NCBI RefSeq assembly: GCF_003386665.1
Contig: NZ_QTUB01000001.1
Span: forward strand, 1,922,001 to 1,986,000
DNA length: 64,000 nucleotides
Direction of reading: 5' to 3'
From: Xenorhabdus cabanillasii
GTDB lineage: Bacteria > Pseudomonadota > Gammaproteobacteria > Enterobacterales > Enterobacteriaceae
The notes under the pieces are model-generated. The model was not told the origin of the DNA and ran no database searches. It saw only the letters and a program-made list of their open reading frames with translations. Shown here one piece after another: positions 18,896-29,967 of the stretch. Position 1 is the first letter of the stretch; every line of letters begins with the position of its first letter. The position numbers and the translations under genes are program-made.

Positions 18896-21800
18896 TTGTG
18901 CAATAAAAGACCTGGGATACTGTATTTTCGCTTTTTAGGGCTGGTGGGCTTATTTATTCTTCTGTCATGCTTTTTTCATCCAGCTATGGCTGCATTCAGC
19001 AGTGATGTTCCAACGCGTGATGATATCCAGAATCAACTTAAAGTGTTAACAGAACGTAAAGAGCATACAGTTGAGGAGAAAGCCTCAATAGCTGACTTAG
19101 AAAAAACGCTCTCTTTCTTTGATAAAATAGATCAGGTTAAACTGGATTCTGAGCAACTTAAAAAAAATTTACAGGAATTACCACAGAAATCACAACAGCT
19201 CACTGCTGAATTAGCAAGCCTGAAGAATAATTCTCAACAGAATGAGGATGAATATAAGCAAAATCTGGCTACTTTGTCCCTGAAACAACTTGAAACCAAA
19301 CTGAACAATACACTGAACAGTCTGCAAAAAGCACAGGACAATCTCGCCAGTTATAATAGCCAACTGATTGGGTTACAAACGCAGCCAGAGCGAGCACAAA
19401 ATTTGCTGTACCATAATGTACAACGGTTGCAGCAAATTCGTAATCAGCTTAATAACGCAATCACCGAACAGTCTGAGGTTCGTCATACCGAAATCGAATT
19501 ATTATTGGTAGAGCAATCTTTCTTGATGCAACAAAAGGACTATCAGAAAGAGTCCTTGCGAGTAAATACCCAGTTGCAAACCCTTTTACAGCTTCAACGG
19601 GATTACACTTCTTTCCAAATTGAACAATTGGAACGGTATGTCCAGTTAATTCAGGATATTGTTAATGGAAGACACCTAATTGTTTCGGAAGAAACTGCCA
19701 AAGAGGTGCAGAATTCAGATGATACTAATCCCCATATTCAGTCCAATCCGCTGGTCAGGGAAGAAATCGAGATAAATCGTGATCTCAGTGAACGTTTGGT
19801 AGCGGCAACACGGGATAATAACCAATTAGTGCAGAAAAAAATTCAGGTAAAGAATTTCCTGGATAGAGCTATCCAATCTGAGCGTGGTTTGAAAGAACAA
19901 GTTAAGGTGTTACGTGGAAGCTTATTGTTATCACGCATTTTGTTTCAGGAACAGCTCAAAGTACCCCGGAATGCCCTGACAAAGGATTTGCCAACGAAAA
20001 TTGCCGACTTGCGGTTAGAACAGTTTGAAATTGCTCAGCAACGTGATCAGCTTTACTTGGTTAATGACTATATCAATCAATTATTGAACCAACATGCCAG
20101 TGAGATAAAAGATGAGCCTCAAGAGGTGATTGGGGAAATTCGTAATGCGATAGGGCAATTGTTTGAGATTCGTCGGGATTTATTAAACCAACTGAACAAC
20201 CTGCTTGGTCAGCAGATTACACACGCCATTAATTTGCAGATGGATCAACAGGAGTTATTGGATGTGACGCAATCGCTGGAACAGACGCTTGTTCAGCAGA
20301 TTTTCTGGGTTAATAGCAATAGGCCTATGAACTGGGCATGGTTGAAGTCGCTGCCAGCATTAGCTCATGAGGAGCTGACGCATTTTAATATTCATTTTAC
20401 GATCAGAGGGCTTATCACCGGGTTGCAGAATTCCATTCACTTTGTTATCCCCCTTTTACTTGTAGGGCTGTTTTTACGTTGGCAGACAAAAAGTATTAAT
20501 GTGCAACTAAAGAAAATTTCTGCTGAGGTAGGGCAACTACGCAGGGATAGTCAATTACATACTCCACTGGCCTTGATTCTGACGCTGATAAAGACACTGC
20601 CTCTGGCTTTTATTATTCTGGCAATAGGTTACTGGTACTCGAAGTCAGGTGATGAGTTAGGGGAGTTGGTTTGGGGATTTTCCCGTCAATTGGCGTTATT
20701 CTGGATTGTCTATGGATGCAGCTACCAAATTCTGGATAAAGGAGGGATCGGAGAACAACATTTCTCACTGAGCAGAGAATTATGTTCACTATTTCGCAAA
20801 AATCTCGTGAGATTGTCACTCGCTTTATTACCGCTTCTGTTCTGGGTAACCTTGGGCGTTAAACATCCGCTTCGTTTATCTGATGATGTTATTGGTCAAT
20901 GTGCTGTACTGATTTGTCTGTTCTTTATTTTCATTTTTATTTTTCCATTCTGCCGTCAGGTATGGCGTGAAAAAAGCTCGCATATGATCCAAACCATTGT
21001 GGTAACGACATTGACCTTTGCCCCGCTGGTTCTGATTGTGCTGACAGTATCCGGCTATTTTTATACGACATTACGTTTATCTGAGCGCTGGCTTTACAGT
21101 GCTTATCTGCTACTTCTCTGGCATATTTGTTATCAGTCCTGTCTGCGCGGATTAAGCCTTGCAGCACGTAGTATTGCGTATCGCCGGGCGATTGCCCGCC
21201 GTCAGGCTCAGGCAAAAGAAGGCGCAGAAGGTGAAGTGGTGGAAGAACCACCAATGGCGTTAGATCTCATTAATCAGCAATCATTACGTTTAACCACGAT
21301 GGTGCTGTTTCTGATCTTTTTTATGGCATTTTACTGGACTTGGTCTGACTTGGTAACGGTATTCTCTTACCTTGATGGAATTAATCTGTGGCAATACAGC
21401 ACGACAACAGAACTGGGAAATGTTCTGCAACATGTCACCTTGAAAGATTTGGCACTTTCCATAGCCATGCTGGTTATCTCATGGGTCATGATGAGAAACC
21501 TGCCGGGTTTGTTGGAAGTATTGGTACTATCCCGTTTACAATTACAACAGGGTTCCTCTTATGCCATTAAGACAACGCTGACTTATTTTATCATCGGTGT
21601 CGGGGGGATTAGTGCACTGGCAACACTGGGTGTTTCATGGAATAAATTACAATGGCTGGCAGCAGCACTTTCGGTGGGATTGGGATTTGGTTTACAGGAA
21701 ATCTTTGCCAACTTCGTTTCAGGTTTGATTATTTTGTTTGAACGTCCTGTTCGTATCGGAGATACCGTCACTATAGGAACATATTCTGGTTCAGTCAGTA

Positions 21801-22309
21801 AAATCCGTATTCGTGCGACAACAATTACTGATTTTGATCGTAAAGAGGTCATTATTCCTAACCGGGCATTTGTTACAGAACGCCTGATTAACTGGACACT
21901 TTCTGACACAATCACCCGCATTATCATTAAGGTGGGTGTTGCATATGGTTCTGATCTCGATAAGGTGAAAGAAGTGATGTTACAGGCAGCGAAAAGTAAT
22001 CCCCGCGTAATGAACGAACCAGAACCACAGGTTTATTTTATGAGTTTCGGGACCAGCACACTGGATCATGAATTAAGGTTATATGTACGGGAATTAGGTG
22101 ATCGCAGCCGCACGGTTGATGAAGTTAACCGCAGTATAGATAAATTGTGCCGGGAAAATGATATCAATATTGCGTTCAATCAGCTGGAAGTCTATTTGCA
22201 TAATGGACAGGGAAATAGTCTGCAAGAGGTTCAAAAGACTATGATTAGCAGCAGCCGACGCCATTCAGATGAACCTCCAGCCTCTGATGACAAGCCACTC
22301 TTACCTTAA
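18896..22309 (+). CDS. mscK: Potassium-dependent mechanosensitive channel MscK (KefA)
   Basis: About 1137 aa with the TTG start at 18896, which has a strong AAGGGGG ribosome binding site and gives a normal signal peptide (hydrophobic core LGLVGLFILLSCFF, cleavage after AMA). The in-frame ATG at 18848 has no visible ribosome binding site. A long periplasmic coiled-coil-rich domain (to ~residue 490) precedes about eleven membrane helices. The C-terminal MscS-like pore and beta domain is almost unchanged from E. coli (LQWLAAALSVGLGFGLQEI; FERPVRIGDTVTIG). It opens on membrane tension to release solutes during osmotic downshock. Confidence 0.93.
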   Translation: MCNKRPGILYFRFLGLVGLFILLSCFFHPAMAAFSSDVPTRDDIQNQLKVLTERKEHTVEEKASIADLEKTLSFFDKIDQVKLDSEQLKKNLQELPQKSQQLTAELASLKNNSQQNEDEYKQNLATLSLKQLETKLNNTLNSLQKAQDNLASYNSQLIGLQTQPERAQNLLYHNVQRLQQIRNQLNNAITEQSEVRHTEIELLLVEQSFLMQQKDYQKESLRVNTQLQTLLQLQRDYTSFQIEQLERYVQLIQDIVNGRHLIVSEETAKEVQNSDDTNPHIQSNPLVREEIEINRDLSERLVAATRDNNQLVQKKIQVKNFLDRAIQSERGLKEQVKVLRGSLLLSRILFQEQLKVPRNALTKDLPTKIADLRLEQFEIAQQRDQLYLVNDYINQLLNQHASEIKDEPQEVIGEIRNAIGQLFEIRRDLLNQLNNLLGQQITHAINLQMDQQELLDVTQSLEQTLVQQIFWVNSNRPMNWAWLKSLPALAHEELTHFNIHFTIRGLITGLQNSIHFVIPLLLVGLFLRWQTKSINVQLKKISAEVGQLRRDSQLHTPLALILTLIKTLPLAFIILAIGYWYSKSGDELGELVWGFSRQLALFWIVYGCSYQILDKGGIGEQHFSLSRELCSLFRKNLVRLSLALLPLLFWVTLGVKHPLRLSDDVIGQCAVLICLFFIFIFIFPFCRQVWREKSSHMIQTIVVTTLTFAPLVLIVLTVSGYFYTTLRLSERWLYSAYLLLLWHICYQSCLRGLSLAARSIAYRRAIARRQAQAKEGAEGEVVEEPPMALDLINQQSLRLTTMVLFLIFFMAFYWTWSDLVTVFSYLDGINLWQYSTTTELGNVLQHVTLKDLALSIAMLVISWVMMRNLPGLLEVLVLSRLQLQQGSSYAIKTTLTYFIIGVGGISALATLGVSWNKLQWLAAALSVGLGFGLQEIFANFVSGLIILFERPVRIGDTVTIGTYSGSVSKIRIRATTITDFDRKEVIIPNRAFVTERLINWTLSDTITRIIIKVGVAYGSDLDKVKEVMLQAAKSNPRVMNEPEPQVYFMSFGTSTLDHELRLYVRELGDRSRTVDEVNRSIDKLCRENDINIAFNQLEVYLHNGQGNSLQEVQKTMISSSRRHSDEPPASDDKPLLP

Positions 22310-22327
22310 GGAATGACTTTAAAGAAC

Positions 22328-22358
22328 ATGCCTGGTGATTGTTTATCAGGCATTTTTT
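22328..22358 (+). terminator. mscK terminator
   Basis: ATGCCTG and CAGGCAT form a stem followed by TTTTTTTCC, 19 bases after the mscK stop. The 3' arm overlaps the end of the convergent rsmS. Confidence 0.8.
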
Positions 22359-22516
22359 TCCGCTTGTTGAGACTCTTGTTTTAGCTTCCCTTGAAAGTCA
22401 TGTTTGACGATATCTAGTGCAGCTAATGCGGTTTCAGGGGAAATTTCATTGCATTCGAGCAGGTAAATAAGATCTACTGCAAGTTTAACTTCAGCTGGTG
22501 CATTTTCGAGATCCAT
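22346..22516 (-). CDS. rsmS: Small pleiotropic regulator RsmS (YbaM)
   Basis: A 56-aa protein starting [20 protein letters not shown], collinear with the 53-aa E. coli YbaM. The ATG at 22516 has GAGGAAT upstream; a longer in-frame extension has no support. It is known as RsmS in Pectobacterium, where it influences secondary metabolism and virulence; the mechanism is not established. It starts 17 bases after the priC stop on the same strand, so the two are co-transcribed. Confidence 0.88.
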   Translation of the reverse strand: MDLENAPAEVKLAVDLIYLLECNEISPETALAALDIVKHDFQGKLKQESQQAEKNA

Positions 22517-22533
22517 AACGGTTATTCCTCTAA

Positions 22534-23076
22534 TTAATCTGCATATTCCTGTTTTTCTATCGCTTTTTCTATACGCATTAATGCCTGACGGCAACGGGCA
22601 AGCCTTCCTGCCAGAGCGGCGATTTCTTTTTGCAGTTTATATTTATTCGCCAATACAATTTGTTGATCTAGTTGTAACTCACGGTCATCAATCATTGCCA
22701 TTAAACGGCGCTCATAATCTTGATGTTCGGCTAATCGTTGATAAAGATTTCGTTCTTGTGACTGTCGATCAAACTTATCTTCTTGCCTGCGGAGTGATTG
22801 GGTGGAAAATTCTCTTTTCAGAGCCTCAATTTGCATTACTAAACGTTCAGAGAGAAATTTGACCTGTTCGGCACGATTATCTCTAACACAATGTTTTAAC
22901 TGAGCCATATTCTGGTTAATTTCCTGCATATATCCACTGAGTTTATTGCTGCGGTGATGAAATAAAGCCTGATCAAAACGAGCAATTGAAAATGGGGTAT
23001 CGGGCAGAGAAGTTAACTCGGTTGCCAGCATACTGATTTGTTTTTCAAGCACATCTAATAAATTTTGTATACTCAT
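22534..23076 (-). CDS. priC: Primosomal replication protein N'' PriC
   Basis: A 180-aa helical protein matching the E. coli family (175 aa). The start at 23076 ([15 protein letters not shown]) has GGGA upstream. Conserved segments are [12 protein letters not shown] near residue 32 and HQDYERRL...[15 protein letters not shown] at the C-terminus. It reloads DnaB on stalled replication forks. As is usual for PriC, the middle is poorly conserved. Confidence 0.87.
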   Translation of the reverse strand: MSIQNLLDVLEKQISMLATELTSLPDTPFSIARFDQALFHHRSNKLSGYMQEINQNMAQLKHCVRDNRAEQVKFLSERLVMQIEALKREFSTQSLRRQEDKFDRQSQERNLYQRLAEHQDYERRLMAMIDDRELQLDQQIVLANKYKLQKEIAALAGRLARCRQALMRIEKAIEKQEYAD

Positions 23077-23197
23077 CAGTATCCCGTTATAGTCAATAAT
23101 CTTCTTGTTAAATTTCATTCCATCCGATCATCAAAATTTGTTTAATAGCGATGCAGGATGTCATAGAGGATAATTTTGATACATATCAACAAAAATA

Positions 23198-23227
23198 AGC
23201 AGCAACATGCTTTGTTGTTGCTTTTTT
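23198..23227. terminator. Strong hairpin with T tract in the priC-apt divergent region
   Basis: AGCAGCAACA pairs with TGTTGTTGCT (one G-T pair) across a 5-base loop and is followed on the + strand by TTTTT; the other strand also has TATTTTT. It lies 57 bases before the apt start, where no upstream + strand gene needs ending. It could attenuate an apt leader transcript or close an unseen small RNA. Confidence 0.6.
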
Positions 23228-23283
23228 CCGGTAGTTTTCATAGATTTTAGCGTTTTCATTTTTTTAACTGGCTGGCATTAATT

Positions 23284-23835
23284 ATGACCGCTAACGCACA
23301 AAAACTGCAATTTATTAAAGATAGTATTGAAACAATACCTGATTATCCCAAAGCAGGCATACTTTTTCGTGATATTACTACGCTATTGGATAATCCTGCT
23401 GCATACCGAGCGGCGATTGATTTACTGGTCGCACATTTTGAGGGAAAAGGTATTACCAAAATTGTCGGTACTGAAGCGCGTGGTTTCTTGTTTGGATCAC
23501 CTGTAGCACTGCGTCTGGGAGTGGGGTTTGTTCCTGTCCGTAAAAAAGGCAAATTACCCAGAGAGACATTAAGTGAAACTTATGATCTGGAATACGGCAC
23601 TGATACATTAGAAATTCATAAAGACAGTATCAAAGCTGAAGATAAAGTTCTTGTTGTCGATGACCTGCTTGCAACTGGTGGTACAATCGAAGCAACAGTC
23701 CGCTTAATCCGCCGTCTTGGTGGCGAGGTTTCTGAAGCAGCCTTTATCATTGGCTTACCTGATTTGGGTGGTACAGAGCGTTTGAAAAATCAGGGTGTTG
23801 ACAGCTACATTCTCGTCGAGTTTCCTGACCACTGA
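23284..23835 (+). CDS. apt: Adenine phosphoribosyltransferase Apt
   Basis: A 183-aa purine salvage enzyme, identical in length to E. coli Apt. The PRPP-binding motif [13 protein letters not shown] lies near residues 122-134, and the adenine-binding region near the N-terminus ([16 protein letters not shown]) is conserved. It converts adenine and PRPP to AMP. It precedes dnaX by 97 bases as in E. coli. Confidence 0.96.
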   Translation: MTANAQKLQFIKDSIETIPDYPKAGILFRDITTLLDNPAAYRAAIDLLVAHFEGKGITKIVGTEARGFLFGSPVALRLGVGFVPVRKKGKLPRETLSETYDLEYGTDTLEIHKDSIKAEDKVLVVDDLLATGGTIEATVRLIRRLGGEVSEAAFIIGLPDLGGTERLKNQGVDSYILVEFPDH

Positions 23836-23932
23836 TTGTTCTGATTTTTGTATAATTGATACTTCAGCCTCGCCGTCCATGGTGAGGCTGTGCTAGCATG
23901 ATAGACAGTCGTGTTCAATCTCCTCGGTATTC

Positions 23933-25879
23933 ATGAGCTATCAGGTACTTGCCCGTAAGTGGCGCCCACAAATATTTTCTGATGTAATTGGTCAGCAACA
24001 TGTGTTGACTGCATTGGCTAATGGTCTTGAACACCAGCGCCTCCATCATGCTTATCTTTTTTCCGGCACTCGTGGTGTGGGAAAAACAACTATTGCGCGT
24101 CTGTTGGCAAAGGGGCTGAATTGTGAAACAGGTATCACAAAAACCCCCTGTGGACAGTGTATAAATTGCCTTGAAATTGAGCAGGGACGATTTGTTGATC
24201 TGATAGAAATTGATGCTGCTTCGCGAACAAAAGTCGAAGATACCCGCGAATTGCTGGATAACGTGCAGTATGCACCTGCCAGAGGGCGTTTCAAAGTTTA
24301 TCTTATTGACGAAGTTCACATGTTGTCACGCCATAGTTTCAATGCATTACTCAAGACATTGGAAGAACCGCCAGAACATGTGAAATTTCTGTTGGCAACG
24401 ACTGATCCGCAGAAATTGCCGGTAACTATTCTTTCACGTTGTCTGCAATTTCATTTGAAAGCACTAGATGTCAATCAAATCAGTGGCCAATTGGAGCATG
24501 TACTTAAGGCCGAACAAATAGAGAGCGAAGCTCGGGCCCGTCAGCTATTGGCCCGTGCGGCGGATGGCAGTATGCGTGATGCATTAAGTCTGGCCGATCA
24601 GGCCATTGCTCTTGGTGGAGGGAAACTGACAGCAGAGATTGTCAGCCAGATGTTGGGCACGCTGGATGATGAACAGCCTCTGGAAATGATAGAAGCGCTA
24701 GTTCGTGCTGATGGGCAGAAGCTTATGGCTCTGGTTGATCAGGTTGCAGCACGTGGTATGGATTGGGAAAATCTTCTGGTAGAGATGTTATCGTTGTTAC
24801 ATCGCATTGCCATGATCCAATTGCTGCCTCAGCAACCAGATATAGAATCGTCTTCAACAGAAGGGCGTTTGCGATTACTGGCGAAATCAATTTCACCTAG
24901 CGATTTACAACTCTATTACCAGGCTTTATTGGTTGGTCGTAAAGATCTCCCCTATGCGCCGGAGCGCAGAATGGGGGTTGAAATGGCATTATTGCGTGCT
25001 TTGGCGTTTCATCCCAAAACAATTATTGAAGAAACGCCGGAACCCCATAATGTAGAAATGCCTGCTGCATCGGCTATTGCAGCATCAACACCTGTACAGC
25101 CTGACAATATTGTCAGCAAAAAATCTACTGAACAAAAAATGTCTCAAACATCAGGGGCAGAATCGGTAGCTGACAGTCCGACAGCAAAATTACTGCAAGC
25201 GAGGAATATGCTTTCTCGCCAGGGAAACGCTCCTCCAAAAAAGGCTGAACCGGCAGCGTCTGTGAAGACGAAGCCGGCAAGTTCGGCACTGGAGCGATTG
25301 GTTACGGTGGCTGAACAGCGGCCGAAATCTTTTATTCCCGAGGTGCGGGAGTCGAAGCCTGTAAAACAAGAGGCTTATCGCTGGCGCGCTAAAAATATTG
25401 AAGAAAAACCCGTTACTACAACACCAAAAGCGATCAAATCAGCGCTTGAATATGAAAAGACACCAGAATTGGTGGAAAAGTTGGCCGATGAATCTAAGCA
25501 AAGAGATCCATGGGCCGCTGAAATTGATAACTTGAATATTCCAAAACTGGTTCAACAAGTGGCATTGAATGCATTTAAAGAGCAGATTAACGAAAGTCAG
25601 TTTTGCCTTCATTTGCGTTCAAAACAACGTCATCTTAACTCAGCATCGGCACAGAGATCTTTATCCGAAGCATTGAGTGAATTACATGGTAAACCTATTG
25701 AACTCAGTATCATTGAGGATGATAATCCAGCGGTAAAAACGCCGTTGGAGTGGCGACAAGCCATTTATGAAGAAAAATTGGCACAAGCTCGCCAATCCAT
25801 TATTTCGGATAGAACAATTCAAACACTTCAGCAGCTATTCGATGCAGAATTGGATGAAGAAAGTATCCGGCCTGTTTAA
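23933..25879 (+). CDS. dnaX: DNA polymerase III subunits tau and gamma DnaX
   Basis: A 648-aa clamp-loader ATPase (E. coli 643). Walker A is GTRGVGKTT at residues 45-53, zinc-binding cysteines are C64, C73, C76 and C79, and LIDEVHML carries the DExx box. Domain III is followed by a variable Pro/Lys-rich linker and the C-terminal tau region that binds DnaB and the polymerase. A -1 frameshift signal in the linker at 25221-25277 would yield the shorter gamma subunit of 438 aa. The ATG lacks a strong ribosome binding site (CTCGGT upstream). Confidence 0.96.
   Translation: MSYQVLARKWRPQIFSDVIGQQHVLTALANGLEHQRLHHAYLFSGTRGVGKTTIARLLAKGLNCETGITKTPCGQCINCLEIEQGRFVDLIEIDAASRTKVEDTRELLDNVQYAPARGRFKVYLIDEVHMLSRHSFNALLKTLEEPPEHVKFLLATTDPQKLPVTILSRCLQFHLKALDVNQISGQLEHVLKAEQIESEARARQLLARAADGSMRDALSLADQAIALGGGKLTAEIVSQMLGTLDDEQPLEMIEALVRADGQKLMALVDQVAARGMDWENLLVEMLSLLHRIAMIQLLPQQPDIESSSTEGRLRLLAKSISPSDLQLYYQALLVGRKDLPYAPERRMGVEMALLRALAFHPKTIIEETPEPHNVEMPAASAIAASTPVQPDNIVSKKSTEQKMSQTSGAESVADSPTAKLLQARNMLSRQGNAPPKKAEPAASVKTKPASSALERLVTVAEQRPKSFIPEVRESKPVKQEAYRWRAKNIEEKPVTTTPKAIKSALEYEKTPELVEKLADESKQRDPWAAEIDNLNIPKLVQQVALNAFKEQINESQFCLHLRSKQRHLNSASAQRSLSEALSELHGKPIELSIIEDDNPAVKTPLEWRQAIYEEKLAQARQSIISDRTIQTLQQLFDAELDEESIRPV
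25221..25277 (+). promoter_or_regulatory. Programmed -1 ribosomal frameshift signal in dnaX
   Basis: All three known elements are present. An internal Shine-Dalgarno-like AGGGAA (25221-25226) lies 10 bases before the slippery heptamer A-AAA-AAG (25237-25243), which is in the correct frame. Downstream is a stem of CCGGC/GCCGG (25250-25254, 25273-25277) stacked over CGTCT-GTGA-AGACG (25257-25270). After a -1 slip one glycine codon is read and then TGA at 25246-25248, giving gamma of 438 aa. This mirrors E. coli. Confidence 0.92.
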
Positions 25880-25926
25880 CCCCGCAGTGTGTATTTATAC
25901 TGTGTCTACAGCAAAGAGAGAAAATT

Positions 25927-26256
25927 ATGTTTGGTAAAGGTGGTTTGGGCAATTTGATGAAACAGGCCCAGCAGATGCAAGAAAAAATGCAGAAGATGCA
26001 GGAAGAAATTGCAAATCTGGAAGTGACTGGTGAATCTGGTGCAGGTCTGGTGAAAGTTACCATTAATGGTGCACATAACTGCCGTCGTATCGAAATCGAT
26101 CCAAGCCTGATGGAGGATGATAAGGATATGCTGGAAGATTTGATTGCTGCGGCATTCAATGATGCGGCCCGCCGTATTGAAGAAACTCAAAAAGAAAAAA
26201 TGGCCAATGTTTCCAGTGGCATGCAATTACCACCTGGCTTTAAGATGCCTTTCTGA
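25927..26256 (+). CDS. ybaB: Nucleoid-associated protein YbaB
   Basis: A 109-aa YbaB/EbfC-family DNA-binding protein. It begins with a Gly/Met/Gln-rich helix ([21 protein letters not shown]) and keeps the core [19 protein letters not shown]. It coats nucleoid DNA as a dimer. Its stop overlaps the recR start by one base (TGATG), the usual translationally coupled dnaX-ybaB-recR arrangement. Confidence 0.95.
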   Translation: MFGKGGLGNLMKQAQQMQEKMQKMQEEIANLEVTGESGAGLVKVTINGAHNCRRIEIDPSLMEDDKDMLEDLIAAAFNDAARRIEETQKEKMANVSSGMQLPPGFKMPF

Positions 26257-26864
26257 TGCAAACCAGCCCTCTTCTTGAATCCTTGATGGAAGCACTGCGT
26301 TGCCTGCCGGGCGTAGGCCCTAAGTCGGCGCAACGAATGGCGTTTCATCTTTTACAACGGGATCGCAGTGGCGGTATGCGGCTTGCGCAAGCATTGACGC
26401 GCGCCATGTCTGAAATTGGTCATTGTCAGGACTGCCGGACATTTACAGAGCAGGAACAGTGCACAATTTGTGCCAATCCCCGTCGCCAGCAAAATGGTCA
26501 AATCTGCGTGGTGGAAAGTCCTGCGGATATCCACGCAATTGAACAGACCGGTCAATTTGCGGGGTGTTATTTTGTCCTTATGGGGCATTTATCGCCGTTG
26601 GATGGTATTGGTCCAATGGATATTGGGTTGGATCGCTTGGAAGAACGTTTGTCTTCTGAAACCCTGTCAGAAATTATTCTGGCAACCAACCCGACTGTTG
26701 AAGGAGAGGCAACAGCAAACTATATTGCGGAAATGTGCTCACAATATGGTGTGACTGCCAGTCGTATTGCTCATGGTGTTCCCGTTGGAGGGGAACTCGA
26801 AATGGTGGATGGAACAACACTGTCCCATTCTCTTGCTGGCCGGCAGAAAATTACCGATTTGTGA
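26256..26864 (+). CDS. recR: Recombination mediator RecR
   Basis: A 202-aa protein, one residue longer than E. coli RecR. In order: helix-hairpin-helix ([17 protein letters not shown]), C4 zinc finger (C57, C60, C69, C72), Toprim domain ([13 protein letters not shown]) and C-terminal Walker-B-like segment. It acts with RecO/RecF to load RecA on SSB-coated gaps. Translationally coupled to ybaB. Confidence 0.96.
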   Translation: MQTSPLLESLMEALRCLPGVGPKSAQRMAFHLLQRDRSGGMRLAQALTRAMSEIGHCQDCRTFTEQEQCTICANPRRQQNGQICVVESPADIHAIEQTGQFAGCYFVLMGHLSPLDGIGPMDIGLDRLEERLSSETLSEIILATNPTVEGEATANYIAEMCSQYGVTASRIAHGVPVGGELEMVDGTTLSHSLAGRQKITDL

Positions 26865-26899
26865 TTGTTCTCTCATTATTTTTAATGGGAAATTTCAAT

Positions 26900-26928
26900 G
26901 GATGGTGTTGCGGAGAGTACCACCATCC
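26900..26928 (+). terminator. Probable recR terminator
   Basis: GGATGGTG pairs with CACCATCC across a 13-base loop, followed by ATAATATTTTG. It closes the dnaX-ybaB-recR operon before the htpG promoter. Confidence 0.55.
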
Positions 26929-26998
26929 ATAATATTTTGTTTAACTATTTGTTTTAATGAGTAATCTAACTAATTTCACATTCTTCTTGTTATCTGAG

Positions 26999-27027
26999 CT
27001 TGAAATTTTCAGGTTTTATCCCCATCT
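26999..27027 (+). promoter_or_regulatory. Sigma-32 heat-shock promoter of htpG
   Basis: CTTGAAA at 26999-27005, a 14-base spacer, then CCCCATCT at 27020-27027. Both boxes match the RpoH consensus (CTTGAAA, CCCCATnT) with canonical spacing, about 55 bases before the htpG start. Confidence 0.88.
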
Positions 27028-27081
27028 GATTACCATCTTCCGACTTTACATATCTGAACTGGATTTAGATTGAGGTAATAA

Positions 27082-28977
27082 ATGAGCATGAAAGATCAGG
27101 AAACCCGTGGATTTCAATCTGAAGTCAAACAATTATTGCAGTTGATGATCCACTCTCTTTATTCCAATAAAGAAATTTTTCTCCGCGAGCTGATTTCAAA
27201 CGCATCAGATGCCGCTGATAAATTACGTTTCCGGGCATTATCTGCGCCTGAATTGTACGAGAATAATGCTGAACTGCGTGTTCGTCTGGCTTTAGATCAA
27301 GAGAAGAAAACCATCACCATTAGTGATAATGGTATTGGTATGACCCGTGATGAAGTGATCGATAATCTGGGAACGATTGCAAAATCCGGTACTAAGGCAT
27401 TTCTTGAATCTATCGGTTCTGACCAGGCTAAAGATAGCCAGCTGATTGGACAATTCGGCGTTGGTTTTTACTCTTCCTTTATTGTTGCTGATAAAGTGAC
27501 CGTACGTACCCGTGCAGCAGGTGCGAAGACAGAACAAGGTGTATTCTGGGAATCGACCGGTGAAGGTGATTACACTGTTGCAGATATTGAAAAGGCAGAT
27601 CGTGGTACAGAAATCACCCTGCATCTGCGCGAGGGGGAAAGCGAATTCCTTAATGACTGGCGTCTACGTTCTATCATTGGCAAATACTCTGATCACATTG
27701 CTTTACCTGTTGAAATTGAAACCCAAACTAAAAACGAAGAAGACGATTCAGTTACTGTCGCATGGGAAAAAATCAATAAAGCTCAGGCCTTGTGGACTCG
27801 TGGTAAAGCTGAAATCAGCGATGATGAGTATAAGGAATTCTATAAACACATCTCTCATGATTTCTCTGATCCTTTAAGCTGGAGCCACAATCGTGTTGAA
27901 GGTAAGCAGGAATACACCAGCTTACTGTATATCCCTTCTCAAGCCCCGTGGGATTTGTGGAACCGTGAACATAAACATGGTTTGAAACTGTATGTGCAGC
28001 GTGTATTCATCATGGATGAAGCTGAACAATTCATGCCAAATTATCTGCGTTTTGTCCGTGGTCTAATTGATTCTAATGATCTGCCATTGAACGTTTCCCG
28101 TGAAATTCTGCAAGATAGTTCAATCACCCGTAATCTGCGTAGTGCATTGACTAAACGTGTATTGCAAATGTTGGATAAACTGGCAAAAGATGATGCAGAG
28201 AAATACCAGACTTTCTGGCAGCAGTTCGGTCTGGTGTTGAAAGAAGGCCCGGCTGAAGATGGTGGAAACAAGGAAGCTATCGCTAAATTACTGCGTTTTG
28301 CAACCACTCACAATGACAGCTCATCACAAACCGTTTCTCTGGAAGAATACATCAGCCGCTTGGCTGAAGGCCAGGAGAAGATTTACTATATTACGGCTGA
28401 TAGTTATGCTGCGGCGAAGAATAGCCCACATCTGGAACTGTTCCGTAAGAAAGGCATTGAAGTTCTGTTGTTGTCCGACCGCATCGATGAATGGATGATG
28501 AGCTATCTGACTGAGTTCGATGGTAAATCATTCCAGTCAGTCAGTAAGGCTGATGAATCCCTTGATAAACTGGCTGATGAGAACAAAGCTGAGCAGGAAG
28601 AAGAAGATAAAAAACTAGAGCCATTTGTTGAACGCGTGAAGACACTGCTTGGTGAGCGTGTGAAAGAAGTTAAATTGACTCATCGATTGACTGATACTCC
28701 GGCGATAGTCACCACCGATGCCAACGGAATGACGACTCAAATGGCAAAACTGTTTGCAGCAGCAGGTCAGTCAGTACCAGAAGTTAGTTATAATTTTGAA
28801 CTGAACCCGGAACATGACTTGGTGAAAAGAGCGGCTGACATTCAGGATGATGCTCAGTTTGCTAACTGGATAGAATTACTGCTGGATCAGGCGCTGTTTG
28901 CTGAACGTGGAACATTAGAGGATCCAAATCAATTCATTCGTCGTATGAATCAATTATTATTAGCTGAACAAGCGTAA
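27082..28977 (+). CDS. htpG: Hsp90-family chaperone HtpG
   Basis: A 631-aa Hsp90 (E. coli 624). The GHKL ATPase motifs are [21 protein letters not shown] and GQFGVGFYS within residues 30-125; the middle domain holds the catalytic arginine in [13 protein letters not shown]. The first of two close ATGs is chosen because GAGG lies 7 bases upstream of it. It remodels client proteins with DnaK. A textbook sigma-32 promoter precedes it. Confidence 0.97.
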   Translation: MSMKDQETRGFQSEVKQLLQLMIHSLYSNKEIFLRELISNASDAADKLRFRALSAPELYENNAELRVRLALDQEKKTITISDNGIGMTRDEVIDNLGTIAKSGTKAFLESIGSDQAKDSQLIGQFGVGFYSSFIVADKVTVRTRAAGAKTEQGVFWESTGEGDYTVADIEKADRGTEITLHLREGESEFLNDWRLRSIIGKYSDHIALPVEIETQTKNEEDDSVTVAWEKINKAQALWTRGKAEISDDEYKEFYKHISHDFSDPLSWSHNRVEGKQEYTSLLYIPSQAPWDLWNREHKHGLKLYVQRVFIMDEAEQFMPNYLRFVRGLIDSNDLPLNVSREILQDSSITRNLRSALTKRVLQMLDKLAKDDAEKYQTFWQQFGLVLKEGPAEDGGNKEAIAKLLRFATTHNDSSSQTVSLEEYISRLAEGQEKIYYITADSYAAAKNSPHLELFRKKGIEVLLLSDRIDEWMMSYLTEFDGKSFQSVSKADESLDKLADENKAEQEEEDKKLEPFVERVKTLLGERVKEVKLTHRLTDTPAIVTTDANGMTTQMAKLFAAAGQSVPEVSYNFELNPEHDLVKRAADIQDDAQFANWIELLLDQALFAERGTLEDPNQFIRRMNQLLLAEQA

Positions 28978-28995
28978 TTTCGTTGAAATTATGAC

Positions 28996-29040
28996 AATAA
29001 ACCACGCTTCAACCGAAAATTGAGCGTGGTTTATTTTTTG
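28996..29040 (+). terminator. htpG terminator
   Basis: AATAAACCACGCT pairs with AGCGTGGTTTATT (13 bp) and runs into TTTTTT. Strong intrinsic terminator between htpG and adk. Confidence 0.9.
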
Positions 29041-29072
29041 ATGAATGCGAAAACGTTTACCTGTTTTCTTGA

Positions 29073-29795
<723 letters not shown>

Positions 29796-29839
29796 TCATA
29801 CAGTCGGTTCTTGATTCATTTTAATCCTGAACAGTAAGA

Positions 29840-29872
29840 GCAGGCGGTGTGAATGCTGCCTGCCTTTTACCT
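29840..29872 (+). terminator. Possible adk terminator
   Basis: GCAGGC...GCCTGC with a GC-rich interior is followed by CTTTTACC shortly after adk. Stem is short, so confidence is moderate. Confidence 0.5.
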
Positions 29873-29967
29873 CACATACCATGAGACTCTCGCTCCATAA
29901 AATGTAATATGTGACTATCATAGTGTTTTATTTTAGATTACCAGTCATTTTAATGGAGTGTTGAGGA

